From Ohtaekwangia koreensis (GTDB taxonomy: Bacteria; Bacteroidota; Bacteroidia; Cytophagales; Cyclobacteriaceae): DNA of 64,000 nucleotides. The position numbers were made by a program, and so were the translations under genes. The stretch is from contig NZ_FUZU01000001.1 in NCBI RefSeq assembly GCF_900167975.1, forward strand, positions 2,937,331-3,001,330, read 5' to 3'. The notes beneath the pieces are model-generated. The model saw only the letters and a list, made by a program, of their open reading frames with translations, did no database searches and had not been told where the DNA came from. Below are positions 9,901-18,396 of this stretch, one piece after another. Position 1 is the stretch's first letter, and every line of letters begins with the position of its first letter.

Positions 9901-9933
9901 TCCATTTCTCTTGGTATAAATCTCTCTCTATAA
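6901..9933 (+). CDS. SusC/RagA-type TonB-dependent outer-membrane transporter
   Basis: The 1010-residue protein imports glycan fragments across the outer membrane together with the SusD-like lipoprotein that follows 18 bp later. After a signal peptide (to about residue 30) comes a carboxypeptidase-regulatory-like domain (VTGKITSADDNTPVPGVNV, FIGYLPQEI). The TonB box region and plug follow, with the SusC hallmark EVVVVGYGTQKRSDITGSV, then IEILKDASAVAIYGTRG and the long beta-barrel ending in ISLGINLSL. The length is standard for the family. It is preceded by the composite PUL promoter, so its expression is probably controlled by the HTCS. The substrate is inferred from the neighbours to be arabinogalactan-derived oligosaccharide. 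Confidence 0.96.
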   Translation: MRDRILRKKIILHLLACLCCAFATVPTWADDGKYRVDFTVTGKITSADDNTPVPGVNVLVKGTSNGTSTDADGRYTINVPDGNVVLVFSFIGYLPQEITVGERTTVDVQLVSDITQLSEVVVVGYGTQKRSDITGSVTSVPKDRLSNLPVTNLSQALQGATAGLQITQQSSVPGSSGTMQVRGVNSINASTGPFIVLDGMPFFGSLNDINPNDIASIEILKDASAVAIYGTRGSNGVILITTKRGTNKDGKPNINFNAYGGVENIAHTLTPMGPDQYVQKYKDFLTANGITQTAVLPNLAEQENYANGKTTDWMKEATRTGNIQEYNLSVSGGTPKVQYYFSATRLAQKGVVEGFQFNRTTVRSNLDAQVTDYLKIGMSSFFTDNNYDGGRANLLQATAMSPYSVPRDANGKYIVYPMAPEQLFVNPLLGLTTDRTDRGKNLTGNGYVELTPKFLEGFKYQLKGAYIYNMVHVASYTGRAANDQSGTATLRDSTSNNWVLENVVSYTKDINKHHVDITAAYSAQKVSSFESEASATGFINDALSYNDLLAGASKSANSEANEYTLLSQLGRINYSYDSRYLLTLTARRDGYSAFGANNSKYGIFPSMAIGWNLHNEAFMSNLSNIISQAKLRVSYGKTGNQAIAPNQTYTTATTVQQPFTGAIQTGVVYNTLGNGDLTWESTTTLNGAIDFGLLEDRFTGTIEVYKSKTEDILLKRALPGVNGYADIWNNLGKMQNVGVEITLNSVNIDRGNFRWETSLNFSTYKNKILELYGDGKDDIGNTWFIGQPLRVIYGYEKIGIWQTEDIGTYDPVAKAGDIKFKDQPTVDTDGDGKPDAGDGIIDSKDRVIIGQRNPKWYGGITNTFHYKNFHLSIFVQTSQGGLKRNADLTYADEAGRRNLPDGFGYWTAENRDNYWPSLSAYKNYRGYHFAEDWSYVRLKDVRLSYTVPKDFLSRYGIGALTIYAAGRNLYTWTNWFGWDPEMNYASRGSSGDNLNYPVVRSISLGINLSL

Positions 9934-9951
9934 TCAATAAAGAAAGACTAT

Positions 9952-11625
9952 ATGAAAACGATATATAAAGTAGTGATGTGTACAGGCTTGCTGTTGGCAA
10001 GTATATCCTGCAGTGATTCATTCCTGGATGAAGAAGTAAAAGATAAATATTCGCCATCGACATTGAATGATAAGCTGGGCTTTGATGCTGCAGTCGTTGG
10101 TATACACCAGCATTTTGCAACCCTGCCCAAGAGCTCAAACGATCAGACGTTTATTAACATCTGGAATATAGGCACGGATATACTCTGGGCTCCGGCCGGT
10201 CGTTCCAACGGAGATGCCAGGCCTTATTTTGATTACGCGCAGATGAATGCTTCCGATGCCGCCTCACTCAAGCTCTGGCGATATCTCTATAAGCTCATCA
10301 ACAATGCCAACAACCTGATCGCAAGTGCGCAACAGGCAGATATACCGGGACTTTCGGAAGCGGATAAAGCGGTATATGAAGGAGAGGCTAAATTTTTCAG
10401 AGCCTATGCTTATGATATGCTTGTGACACTATATGGTGGCGTGCCACTGGTCATCGAACCTACGGTAGAGCCGCGAACAGATTTCACGCGTGCATCGGTT
10501 GCCGAAATAAATAGTTTAATCGAAGCAGACTTGCTCTTTGCCGTTGAAAAATTACCAAAGATAGGTGCTGCTGCAAAGGAGGGAAGAGCCAATAAAGCTA
10601 TGGCCCGTCAGCTGCTCGGTACAGCCTACCTGCGCATGGGCGAAGATGCGAAAGCTGAAGCACAACTCACCGAAATCATCAATGGTAACAGCGGGGCTTT
10701 GAGCCTGGTGAAAAACAGATTTGGAGTTCGCGCCAATTTACCGGGTGATGCATTTTCTGATTTGTTCATCTTTGGCAATCAGCGCAGGTCGCAAGGAAAC
10801 ACCGAAGTAATTTGGGTACTTGAAAATGAGAACCCAACCGATAAACAGTATTCAACAGACTCTCCGCAGCAACGCAGAAACTGGGGTGGTGGCTATTATG
10901 ATGTTGCCGGAATGCTTCCATCGGACTCCCTGGGCGGCAGAAGTATAGGCCGTGTTCGTTTGAACAACTGGGTGCTATATAGCCTATACCAGGATGAGGA
11001 TATGCGCAATTCAAAATACAACCTGCGGAGACACTGGTACTTCAATAACACCGATGCTAAATATAGCGCCATTCGCGGACAGGAAGTACCGTATGGTATA
11101 GATAAAGAATTTACGCTTGGCGATGGCTCTAAAATAAAAGTACTCGCAGCCGATACCGTGTGGAGACTGGCTCCCTATATAACAAAGTGGTCTGCATTCG
11201 ATCCACGCGATACCTTTGGTTATGGCATGTGGAAAGATTTCATATTGATGCGTTTAGCGGAAACATACCTGTTGCGTGCAGAAGCACGTTTCAATCAGGG
11301 CAATACTTCCGGTGCTGCCGATGACCTCAACGAAGTGAGGGGCAGGGCAAATGCTTCGGTTGTCGATGCTGACGATATTACCTTAGACTATATATTGGAT
11401 GAACGCGCCCGGGAGTTGATCGGTGAAGAGAACAGAAGAATGACGCTGGTGCGCACCGGAACATTAGTGACACGCGCCACCACACTCAGCGGCACTACAC
11501 CGCTGGCCAACGGTAACATTGAAACCACGAATGGGTTGACAGACAAACATCTTTTGCTGCCCATTCCTCAATTGGAGATTGATCTGAATAAAGATGCCAA
11601 GCTTGATCAGAATCCCCTGTATTAA
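9952..11625 (+). CDS. SusD/RagB-type surface glycan-binding lipoprotein
   Basis: A lipoprotein signal (LLLASISCSDSFLD) places it on the outer membrane, where SusD proteins form a lid over the SusC channel. The 557-residue sequence has the expected TPR-like helical layout. It contains the family signatures FFRAYAYDMLVTLYGGVPLV, a helix with RANKAMARQLLGTAYLRMG, and the C-terminal LAETYLLRAEARFNQGN...DLNEVRGRA and ILDERARELIGEENRR segments. It starts 18 bp after SusC and is followed by a strong hairpin, so SusC and SusD form the core transcript. The glycan specificity cannot be read from sequence. Confidence 0.96.
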   Translation: MKTIYKVVMCTGLLLASISCSDSFLDEEVKDKYSPSTLNDKLGFDAAVVGIHQHFATLPKSSNDQTFINIWNIGTDILWAPAGRSNGDARPYFDYAQMNASDAASLKLWRYLYKLINNANNLIASAQQADIPGLSEADKAVYEGEAKFFRAYAYDMLVTLYGGVPLVIEPTVEPRTDFTRASVAEINSLIEADLLFAVEKLPKIGAAAKEGRANKAMARQLLGTAYLRMGEDAKAEAQLTEIINGNSGALSLVKNRFGVRANLPGDAFSDLFIFGNQRRSQGNTEVIWVLENENPTDKQYSTDSPQQRRNWGGGYYDVAGMLPSDSLGGRSIGRVRLNNWVLYSLYQDEDMRNSKYNLRRHWYFNNTDAKYSAIRGQEVPYGIDKEFTLGDGSKIKVLAADTVWRLAPYITKWSAFDPRDTFGYGMWKDFILMRLAETYLLRAEARFNQGNTSGAADDLNEVRGRANASVVDADDITLDYILDERARELIGEENRRMTLVRTGTLVTRATTLSGTTPLANGNIETTNGLTDKHLLLPIPQLEIDLNKDAKLDQNPLY

Positions 11626-11643
11626 AAAATGATCAATCATTCT

Positions 11644-11682
11644 TATATAGGACTCAGTGCATTTGGTGCTGAGTCCTATATA
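11644..11682 (+). terminator. Strong hairpin between SusD and GH105
   Basis: A perfect 14-bp stem (TATATAGGACTCAG at 11644-11657 with CTGAGTCCTATATA at 11669-11682) encloses an 11-base loop. There is no long T-run after it, so it may act as a partial terminator or an mRNA-stabilising hairpin that keeps SusCD mRNA above the downstream enzyme genes. Confidence 0.68.
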
Positions 11683-11719
11683 TACCTATTCTTTACTTGA
11701 CTCCGAAAACTTGTTATCT

Positions 11720-12817
11720 ATGGTGATTACGCATTTTAAAAAGTACCTGATTTCCGCAATAGCATTGGTGGTTATACTGGTAGCCACTTCATTTATAGGC
11801 TGGAAACCCAAGGACGATCTATATTCAAAACAATACATTGAAGCACAGATGCGCAAAGTTTGCGACTGGCAATTGGCAAACCCTGTTTCTTTTAATGCTA
11901 AAAATGAAAATGACTGGGCGCGTGCAGCTTTCTATACCGGTGTTATGGCAACCTATAACACAACGCGCGATGATAAATATATACAGGCAGCTATAGCCTG
12001 GTCTAAAACGGCTGACTGGAAACTGGCAGACCGTCTGCGTCATGCGGATGATCACGCCAAAGGACAAACTTACCTGGAGATCTATACCCTGCAGAAAGAT
12101 CCCGTAATGATTGCCGATATACGACAGACATTTGATTCCTTGATAGCAGATCCGAAACCCGGCCGGCAGGATTGGTGGTGGTGTGATGCGCTGTTTATGG
12201 CACCGCCCGTGCTTGCTAAATTAGCAGCCGTCACAGAAGACCAACGCTATCTTGATTTTTTAAATGCCATGTTCTGGGATTCACATGCCTTCCTGTACGA
12301 TTCACAGGAACATCTTTTCTATCGTGATCAATCCTATTTTAACAAGAAGACACCACAGGGAAAGAAAACGTTTTGGGCGCGGGGCAATGGCTGGGTTATG
12401 GCCGGAACCGTGCGCGTATTGCAGGTTCTCCCAAAAGACAATCCTGGCTATGGAAAATATATAGCTTTACTTAAAGAGATGGCCGCATCGGTTAAAGCTA
12501 TACAAAGTAAAGATGGCTTGTGGCGCCCCAGCTTGCTGGATGAAAACGAAGTGCCGCACCCGGAGACAAGCGGCAGTGCATTTTTTTGCTATGCGTTGGC
12601 CTGGGGAATCAATGCTGGCGTGTTGGATAAAACAGAATATTTACCGGTCGTAAAAAAGGCGTGGGCTGGGTTGAATAAATACGTCACAGCAGAAGGTAAA
12701 TTGCAGTGGGTACAACCGATCGGTGCCTCGCCGGATAAAGTTACCATCGATAATTACCAGGAGTATGGTGCGGGCGCATTTTTACTGGCAGGTAGTGAGA
12801 TCTATAAAATGAAATAA
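11720..12817 (+). CDS. GH105 unsaturated glycuronyl hydrolase (YteR-like)
   Basis: An (alpha/alpha)6-barrel enzyme that hydrates and removes 4,5-unsaturated uronic acids from oligosaccharides, expected in the periplasm. The ATG at 11720 is preferred over one at 11657, because it begins directly with a signal or anchor segment (ISAIALVVILVATSF) and avoids overlapping the preceding hairpin. Family features are WWWCDALFMAPP (D156 is the likely catalytic aspartate), FWARGNGWVMAG, DGLWRPSLLD and ETSGSAFFCYALAWGI. Length (365 residues) fits. Known members act on rhamnogalacturonan or on arabinogalactan-derived unsaturated GlcA. The DUF2264 gene follows 33 bp later in the same direction, so the two are likely co-transcribed. 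Confidence 0.9.
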   Translation: MVITHFKKYLISAIALVVILVATSFIGWKPKDDLYSKQYIEAQMRKVCDWQLANPVSFNAKNENDWARAAFYTGVMATYNTTRDDKYIQAAIAWSKTADWKLADRLRHADDHAKGQTYLEIYTLQKDPVMIADIRQTFDSLIADPKPGRQDWWWCDALFMAPPVLAKLAAVTEDQRYLDFLNAMFWDSHAFLYDSQEHLFYRDQSYFNKKTPQGKKTFWARGNGWVMAGTVRVLQVLPKDNPGYGKYIALLKEMAASVKAIQSKDGLWRPSLLDENEVPHPETSGSAFFCYALAWGINAGVLDKTEYLPVVKKAWAGLNKYVTAEGKLQWVQPIGASPDKVTIDNYQEYGAGAFLLAGSEIYKMK

Positions 12818-12850
12818 CCGGTAGTATATCGAAGTATATATATAATAACG

Positions 12851-14095
12851 ATGATCAGGAGAAATTTTTTAAAAGGCTTTTCGCTGCTGGGGGCCGGCAG
12901 CACGTTAGCACCACTGTTCAGCTTCACACAACACGATTCACATCTGAAAGAGACACGTACCGATCGCCAGTATTGGATCAGCATGTTAACGCGAATCACC
13001 GAACCCGTTCTCAATGCACTGCAACAAGACCGCATCAAAGAACTGATGCCGGTCGAGTGTGTAGCCGGTACGTTGTCTTCACGAAAAGAAGTTACATACC
13101 TGGAAGCTTTAGGTCGCAGTCTGGCGGGGCTGGCTCCCTGGCTTGAGCTCGGGCCTGATCAAACCAGCGAAGGGCAGCTCCGGCAGAAGTATATAAAGCT
13201 TTCCGTCCAGGCTATAGCGCATGCAGTGACCCCTACGGCAAAAAGCTATATGAACTTTACGCAGCACAACCAGCCCTTGGTAGACGCAGCGTTTCTGGCC
13301 CATGCGCTGGTACGTGCCCCGCAACAACTCTGGGTAAATCTTGATCAGACTACACAGCAACATCTTCTCACTGCGCTTCGGTCAACCCGGGTTATAAAAC
13401 CGTATTACTCCAACTGGCTTCTCTTCAGTGCAATGATTGAAGCAGCCTTGTTAAAGTTCACCAACGACTATGATGCTATGCGTGTAGACTATGCGTTGAA
13501 GTCCCATGAGGAATGGTATAAAGGCGATGGTATATACGGCGATGGTCCTGATTTTCATTTTGACTACTACAACAGTTTTGTTATTCAGCCTATGCTGCTG
13601 GATATACTAAAGGTGTTACAGGAAGTAAAGCAGGAAGGGAAGGAGCTGTCGGAAAAAATCCTGAAGCGCGCCCAGCGCTACGCGGAAATACAGGAGCGGC
13701 TCATCTCACCGGAAGGGACCTTCCCTCCGGTAGGTCGTTCGCTGGCGTATCGATGCGGGGCTTTTCAGTTACTCAGCCAGGTAGCGTTGCAAAAGCAATT
13801 GCCGGCAAGTATAACACCACCACAGGTGCGAAGCGCGCTCACCGCTGTAATTAAAACCACACTTGAAGCTCCCGGAACATTTGACAAAAATGGTTGGCTG
13901 ACCATAGGCTTTACAGGGCATCAACCTGAAATTGGTGAACACTATATTTCAACAGGAAGTCTATATTTGTGTACAGTCGCATTCCTTCCGCTGGGTCTGA
14001 GTGCTGACGATGAATTCTGGAGTTCTGCTAACGCTGACTGGACCAGTAAGAAAGCTTTTGCAGGAAAGGGATTTTCAATTGACAAGGCGATTTAG
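12851..14095 (+). CDS. DUF2264 family protein (GH154-like, probable glucuronidase-type enzyme)
   Basis: The 414-residue protein starts with a Tat-like leader (RRNFLKGFSLLGAG), suggesting export in folded form. The rest has DUF2264 character: RQYWISMLTRITEPVL, GLAPWLELG, NWLLFSAMIEAALLK, DYALKSHEEWYKGDGIYGDGPDFHFDYYNSF, GRSLAYRCGAF and TGHQPEIGEHYISTGSLYLC. From memory, DUF2264 proteins founded CAZy family GH154, with beta-glucuronidase activity on arabinogalactan side chains. That link is recalled, not computed. It sits 33 bp after GH105 and 12 bp before the HTCS gene, so the three probably share a transcript. Confidence 0.85.
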   Translation: MIRRNFLKGFSLLGAGSTLAPLFSFTQHDSHLKETRTDRQYWISMLTRITEPVLNALQQDRIKELMPVECVAGTLSSRKEVTYLEALGRSLAGLAPWLELGPDQTSEGQLRQKYIKLSVQAIAHAVTPTAKSYMNFTQHNQPLVDAAFLAHALVRAPQQLWVNLDQTTQQHLLTALRSTRVIKPYYSNWLLFSAMIEAALLKFTNDYDAMRVDYALKSHEEWYKGDGIYGDGPDFHFDYYNSFVIQPMLLDILKVLQEVKQEGKELSEKILKRAQRYAEIQERLISPEGTFPPVGRSLAYRCGAFQLLSQVALQKQLPASITPPQVRSALTAVIKTTLEAPGTFDKNGWLTIGFTGHQPEIGEHYISTGSLYLCTVAFLPLGLSADDEFWSSANADWTSKKAFAGKGFSIDKAI

Positions 14096-14107
14096 CTTTT
14101 TTAAATC

Positions 14108-17100
14108 ATGTACCGGACCAAGGTTGAACATGTGCATCGCATTCTCCTCACCTTCATGACGACTATCGTCCTGGTGAGTGGATTCTCCTATAGGAGCCTT
14201 GCACAGCATGAGAAAAATAAAATCATCAAACGGTATAGCATTAAAGATGGATTGTCTCAAGCTGTAGTCAACAGCATCGAGCAGGATGATAAAGGATGGA
14301 TGTGGTTTGCTACCGATGATGGATTAAACCGGTTTGACGGTTATTCATTCACGTCGTTCAAGTTTGACAAAACCGGTCCCAATCAATTTCACGACAACTT
14401 CGTGCAACGGTTATTCAAAGATTCAAAGGGACGCCTGTGGGTATCTTCCCGCAGGGGGCTATATCAATTTGATTTGTCCACTCAAAAATGGAACGTATTT
14501 CTGAATCCCGACAAGGCAGGCAATAATGATGTCTCCTATATATCGGAAAGCAGTGCCGGTAAATTGTGGATCGGTTGGTATTTTGGTGGCATCGGATTGT
14601 TTGATCCCCAAACAAATCTATATGATACCACACAACATTTCGATTTAAAAAGTACTGCTACCATCACCGTCTTTGAAGACAGCTACGGGTATATATGGTC
14701 AGGCGAGCAGAGCACAGGGCTCGATGTATTCCGCATACGCGAAGAAGGGAAAAATCCCGAAAAGGTTATCGCGTACTCAGCTAGTAATTTTCTGCCTTCA
14801 CAGTATGTAAAATGTTTTCTGGAAGACCACTTGGGTAACATCTGGATCGGAACGACCAAAGGGCTTGTTCTTTTTATCCGCGCAGAGGGAAGATTCATTG
14901 TTCTGGATAAAATACTTCCCCCGCAGCGTGGCGCATTTTCATTACTGGAAGATAAGGATAAAACTCTCTGGATCGGTACACAGGGAAACGGTATATATAC
15001 TGTAGACCTTCAGGATTTTGATGGCCGTAAAGTAGAGCGCTTGTCATCGCATCATGTTGAAGCGCTTGATGCGTTTGATATTTCACAGCATACAATCCGT
15101 TCTATTTTTCAGGATCGTGATAACAACATCTGGATCGGCACCCACGGCGATGGCATTTACATGGTGAGTGATGAAGACAAGAACTTCATGAAGGTAGAAG
15201 TAAAACGGATCTTCGCTGCTGCCGAGAGCGCAGTACCCTTTTATGGTTTGTGTAATGATGAAGACGGAAATATATGGGCTGGTACGGATTCCAAAGGTAT
15301 ATATAAATTTACACCCGAAGGTAAGCTGCTGCGTCATTATGAAGCCGATGGTAAACCGGGTAGCATTGGTGATGACGTTGTATATACTGCCCTTCGGGAT
15401 TATAATGACAATTTATGGTTCGGAACCTATGCCGATGGTATATACCGTTACGATAAGAAGACTGATTCTTTTATACACTATCCACGCTCAGCTTACGATG
15501 TACCGATTCCATTAGGGCACCGTGTATCATTACTCTTTGAGGATTCCAAAAGAAATATATGGGTAGGTGCTACACGGGGTGGCCTTAGTTTACTGGATAA
15601 AGCAAGCAAGACCTTTAAACTAAATAGCGAAGCACCGATGTTTCGCACCGTTGACGTGCGTACAATTGCTGAAGACAAGAAAGGTAATTTGTGGTTAGGC
15701 TGCTATGGCAATGGTTTGCTCGCATACCATCCTGATACCAGGGAAGTAGAGAGAATTTTCGTAGGCACGGAGCCAAGTAATCTTTTGAGGAGTAACATCG
15801 TTCATACGCTGGCAATCGACAAAGATAATGTTCTCTGGATCGGGACCGGTGGCGGGGGCCTGGGCGCCTATAATCTCAACGATAAAACATTTAAGCTCTA
15901 CACAGATGAAAACGGCCTGATCAATAACACTGTCTTTGGTGTACAGATCGATGAACAGCAAAACGTATGGTGCAGTACGATCAATGGTATATCCCGCCTC
16001 GATAAGACTACCGGAACATTCTTCAACTATACATCCAACGATGGTTTGCAGGCTGGACAATTCAATCCGGGATCGTCTTTGAATAACATTCCCAAAGGGT
16101 ATATATGCTTTGGTGGTACTCATGGATTCAATTTATTCTATCCTCTTAAAGTAAGCAACAGTAAAATAGTACCCGATGTAAAGTTGTCAGGCTTTCAATT
16201 GTTTAACAAATCGGTAAAGATCGGTGGAGCCACCGAGGACGATATACTTGAAAAAGTAATTGATGAAACCCAACAGCTCACACTCCGGCACGACCAGGCC
16301 TCCTTCACCTTTGAATTTACAGCACTCGACTATAGCGGCCCTGAAAAATGTGAATACGCCTATAAACTTGAAGGCTTTGATGCAGACTGGAATTATATCG
16401 GCAATCAGCGAACAGCATCGTATCGTTACCTTCCACCGGGTACTTATGAGTTTAAAGTCAAAGCCACCAACCAACCGAATTCATGGCCCGCTAAATTTGC
16501 GCACGTCAAGATCAGCGTAGCCCCTCCGTTGTGGCGAACACCGGCAGCATACTTCACGTATGTACTTGTGCTTGGGCTGGCTGCCTGGAGTATATACTCT
16601 ATTCGAAAACGCCAGACGCACTTGAAAAAACGCGTAAAGAGTGAAAAGAATAAACGCAGACGCGAACAACAACTCGTCCAGGACAAGCTTGCATTTTTCA
16701 CAGAGATATCACACGAATTTAAAACTCCGCTTACGCTCATCATTGGCCCGCTGGAAGAAATGATGTCCAGGGAAAACAATGAGACAGCAAGCGGAAAGAA
16801 GCTGCATATGGTGCATAAGAATGCGCACAAGCTGTTAGCCTTAATTAATAAGCTACTCGATTATCGAAAGATCGAGAGTGGAAAAATGATGCTCACTATT
16901 CAGGAAATTGACATCGTTCCATTCGTAGAAGATATATTTTTGAACTTCAAAGAGCTTTCCAACAGGCCAAACGTACACTTTGATTTTTATACTGAAGAAA
17001 AATCGATTTATACCTGGGTTGACCCCGAGAAGATTGAGATGGTGCTGACCAACATTGTTTCGAATTCTTTTAAGTATATAGGAGAGGGGAACGCCATCAG

Positions 17101-18235
17101 TATTACACTAAAAAAAGAATCTGGTGCCAATAGTCGGGAGTTTGTCTGTGTTGAAGTTAAAGACAACGGCATCGGTATAGCCAAGGATCAAATCCGGTAT
17201 ATATTTGACTGGTTCTACAATGGTAAAGCTACCAATCACATCAGTTCGGGTATAGGACTGGCACTGGCAAAGAAGCTGGTATACTTACACAAAGGAGAGA
17301 TATATGCCGAGAGCACCGTTGGGGTAGGGTCTGTGTTCACTGTAAAGATACCGCTGGGTAAAGATCACTTTGAGCCACACGAAGTAATCATCGATCACGA
17401 CCGGCTGCCGGAACTTGATCTGGAAATACAGGAACATGATGGACACGATGATGGACCGGTTACGCATGCGAAGAAAGGGCTCAAGACTGTTCTGGTGGTG
17501 GAAGATGATGAAGACGTAAGGACATTCCTGAAAGAATATCTGGCGACAGACTATCGGGTAATCGAAGCAGATAACGGCAAGCAAGCAATGGAAATTGCCT
17601 TTGCAAGCAACCCCGACCTGATCGTGAGTGATATCATGATGACTGAAATGGATGGAATAGAATTGTGCCATACACTCAAACACAATATCAAAACCAGCCA
17701 TATACCGGTTATATTTTTAACAGCCAGGTCAGCACACAGCCAGCATAAAGCCGGATTGGAAACCGGGGCAGATGTATACCTCACCAAGCCCTTCAGCCCG
17801 GAGATACTATCGCTCACCATTAATAATCTCTTGCAGGCGCGTGAAAACGCCAAGCGGTACTATCGAACGATGTTCCTCACCGATGAGAAGCCGAATATAG
17901 TTTCCACAGACGAGAAACTTCTCCAGAAAATCTTTGAGGTCGTGAAGGTAAATATGAATAAGACCGACCTGACGGTGGACACCGTTAGCCTTGAGGTAGG
18001 CTTAAGCAAAACTATACTGTATAAAAAAATCAAGCAGCTTACCGGCCTTTCGCCTATTGAGTATATTCGGTCGCTGAGGATTTCGGAAGCTGCTAAATTA
18101 TTGCGTACACAACGGTATAAGGTATATGAAGTGGTTTATATGGTCGGATTTTCGGACCTGAAATATTTTCGCAAATGTTTTGTTAAGGAATTCGGATATC
18201 CGCCATCCCAGCTGTTAGAAAAAGAACATCAATAA
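14108..18235 (+). CDS. Hybrid two-component system regulator (HTCS) of the PUL
   Basis: A 1375-residue one-protein signalling system in the inner membrane. Signal peptide to about residue 33; periplasmic beta-propeller of Reg_prop repeats (many LWIGT/NIWIGT units, about 40-705); Y_Y_Y domain (about 720-790, ending in PPGTYEFKVKATN); one membrane helix near 812-832. Then histidine kinase with H869 in EISHEFKTPLT, HATPase (NIVSNSFKYIG, DNGIGIA), receiver with phospho-acceptor D1175 (IVSDIMMTEMDG), and AraC-type HTH at the C-terminus (VSLEVGLSKTILYKKI, VVYMVGFSDLKYFRKCF). HTCS proteins sense a glycan fragment in the periplasm and activate the linked PUL. Placed inside the PUL 12 bp after the DUF2264 gene. 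The paired 21-bp direct repeats before GH43 and SusC are its probable targets. Confidence 0.96.
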   Translation: MYRTKVEHVHRILLTFMTTIVLVSGFSYRSLAQHEKNKIIKRYSIKDGLSQAVVNSIEQDDKGWMWFATDDGLNRFDGYSFTSFKFDKTGPNQFHDNFVQRLFKDSKGRLWVSSRRGLYQFDLSTQKWNVFLNPDKAGNNDVSYISESSAGKLWIGWYFGGIGLFDPQTNLYDTTQHFDLKSTATITVFEDSYGYIWSGEQSTGLDVFRIREEGKNPEKVIAYSASNFLPSQYVKCFLEDHLGNIWIGTTKGLVLFIRAEGRFIVLDKILPPQRGAFSLLEDKDKTLWIGTQGNGIYTVDLQDFDGRKVERLSSHHVEALDAFDISQHTIRSIFQDRDNNIWIGTHGDGIYMVSDEDKNFMKVEVKRIFAAAESAVPFYGLCNDEDGNIWAGTDSKGIYKFTPEGKLLRHYEADGKPGSIGDDVVYTALRDYNDNLWFGTYADGIYRYDKKTDSFIHYPRSAYDVPIPLGHRVSLLFEDSKRNIWVGATRGGLSLLDKASKTFKLNSEAPMFRTVDVRTIAEDKKGNLWLGCYGNGLLAYHPDTREVERIFVGTEPSNLLRSNIVHTLAIDKDNVLWIGTGGGGLGAYNLNDKTFKLYTDENGLINNTVFGVQIDEQQNVWCSTINGISRLDKTTGTFFNYTSNDGLQAGQFNPGSSLNNIPKGYICFGGTHGFNLFYPLKVSNSKIVPDVKLSGFQLFNKSVKIGGATEDDILEKVIDETQQLTLRHDQASFTFEFTALDYSGPEKCEYAYKLEGFDADWNYIGNQRTASYRYLPPGTYEFKVKATNQPNSWPAKFAHVKISVAPPLWRTPAAYFTYVLVLGLAAWSIYSIRKRQTHLKKRVKSEKNKRRREQQLVQDKLAFFTEISHEFKTPLTLIIGPLEEMMSRENNETASGKKLHMVHKNAHKLLALINKLLDYRKIESGKMMLTIQEIDIVPFVEDIFLNFKELSNRPNVHFDFYTEEKSIYTWVDPEKIEMVLTNIVSNSFKYIGEGNAISITLKKESGANSREFVCVEVKDNGIGIAKDQIRYIFDWFYNGKATNHISSGIGLALAKKLVYLHKGEIYAESTVGVGSVFTVKIPLGKDHFEPHEVIIDHDRLPELDLEIQEHDGHDDGPVTHAKKGLKTVLVVEDDEDVRTFLKEYLATDYRVIEADNGKQAMEIAFASNPDLIVSDIMMTEMDGIELCHTLKHNIKTSHIPVIFLTARSAHSQHKAGLETGADVYLTKPFSPEILSLTINNLLQARENAKRYYRTMFLTDEKPNIVSTDEKLLQKIFEVVKVNMNKTDLTVDTVSLEVGLSKTILYKKIKQLTGLSPIEYIRSLRISEAAKLLRTQRYKVYEVVYMVGFSDLKYFRKCFVKEFGYPPSQLLEKEHQ

Positions 18236-18275
18236 TCAACCTCGCAAAGAATGTCTCGAGTTTTTTAGTGTCGAT

Positions 18276-18294
18276 CTTGTTCACAGTGAACAAG
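18276..18294. promoter_or_regulatory. Perfect 19-bp palindrome between HTCS and GH51
   Basis: CTTGTTCAC and GTGAACAAG flank a single A. It lies 41 bp after the HTCS stop and 103 bp before the preferred GH51 start. No T-run follows, so it looks more like a dimeric repressor operator than an intrinsic terminator, though a hairpin with a CAG loop is possible. Confidence 0.4.
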
Positions 18295-18396
18295 GTAAAA
18301 TTGTAGAAGTTATTCCTACCCTGAAAGGTATTGACCGATAAGAATATAATGTCGTTATTGAAGGAGGAATACAAAGATCACAGATCGTTACAATAT

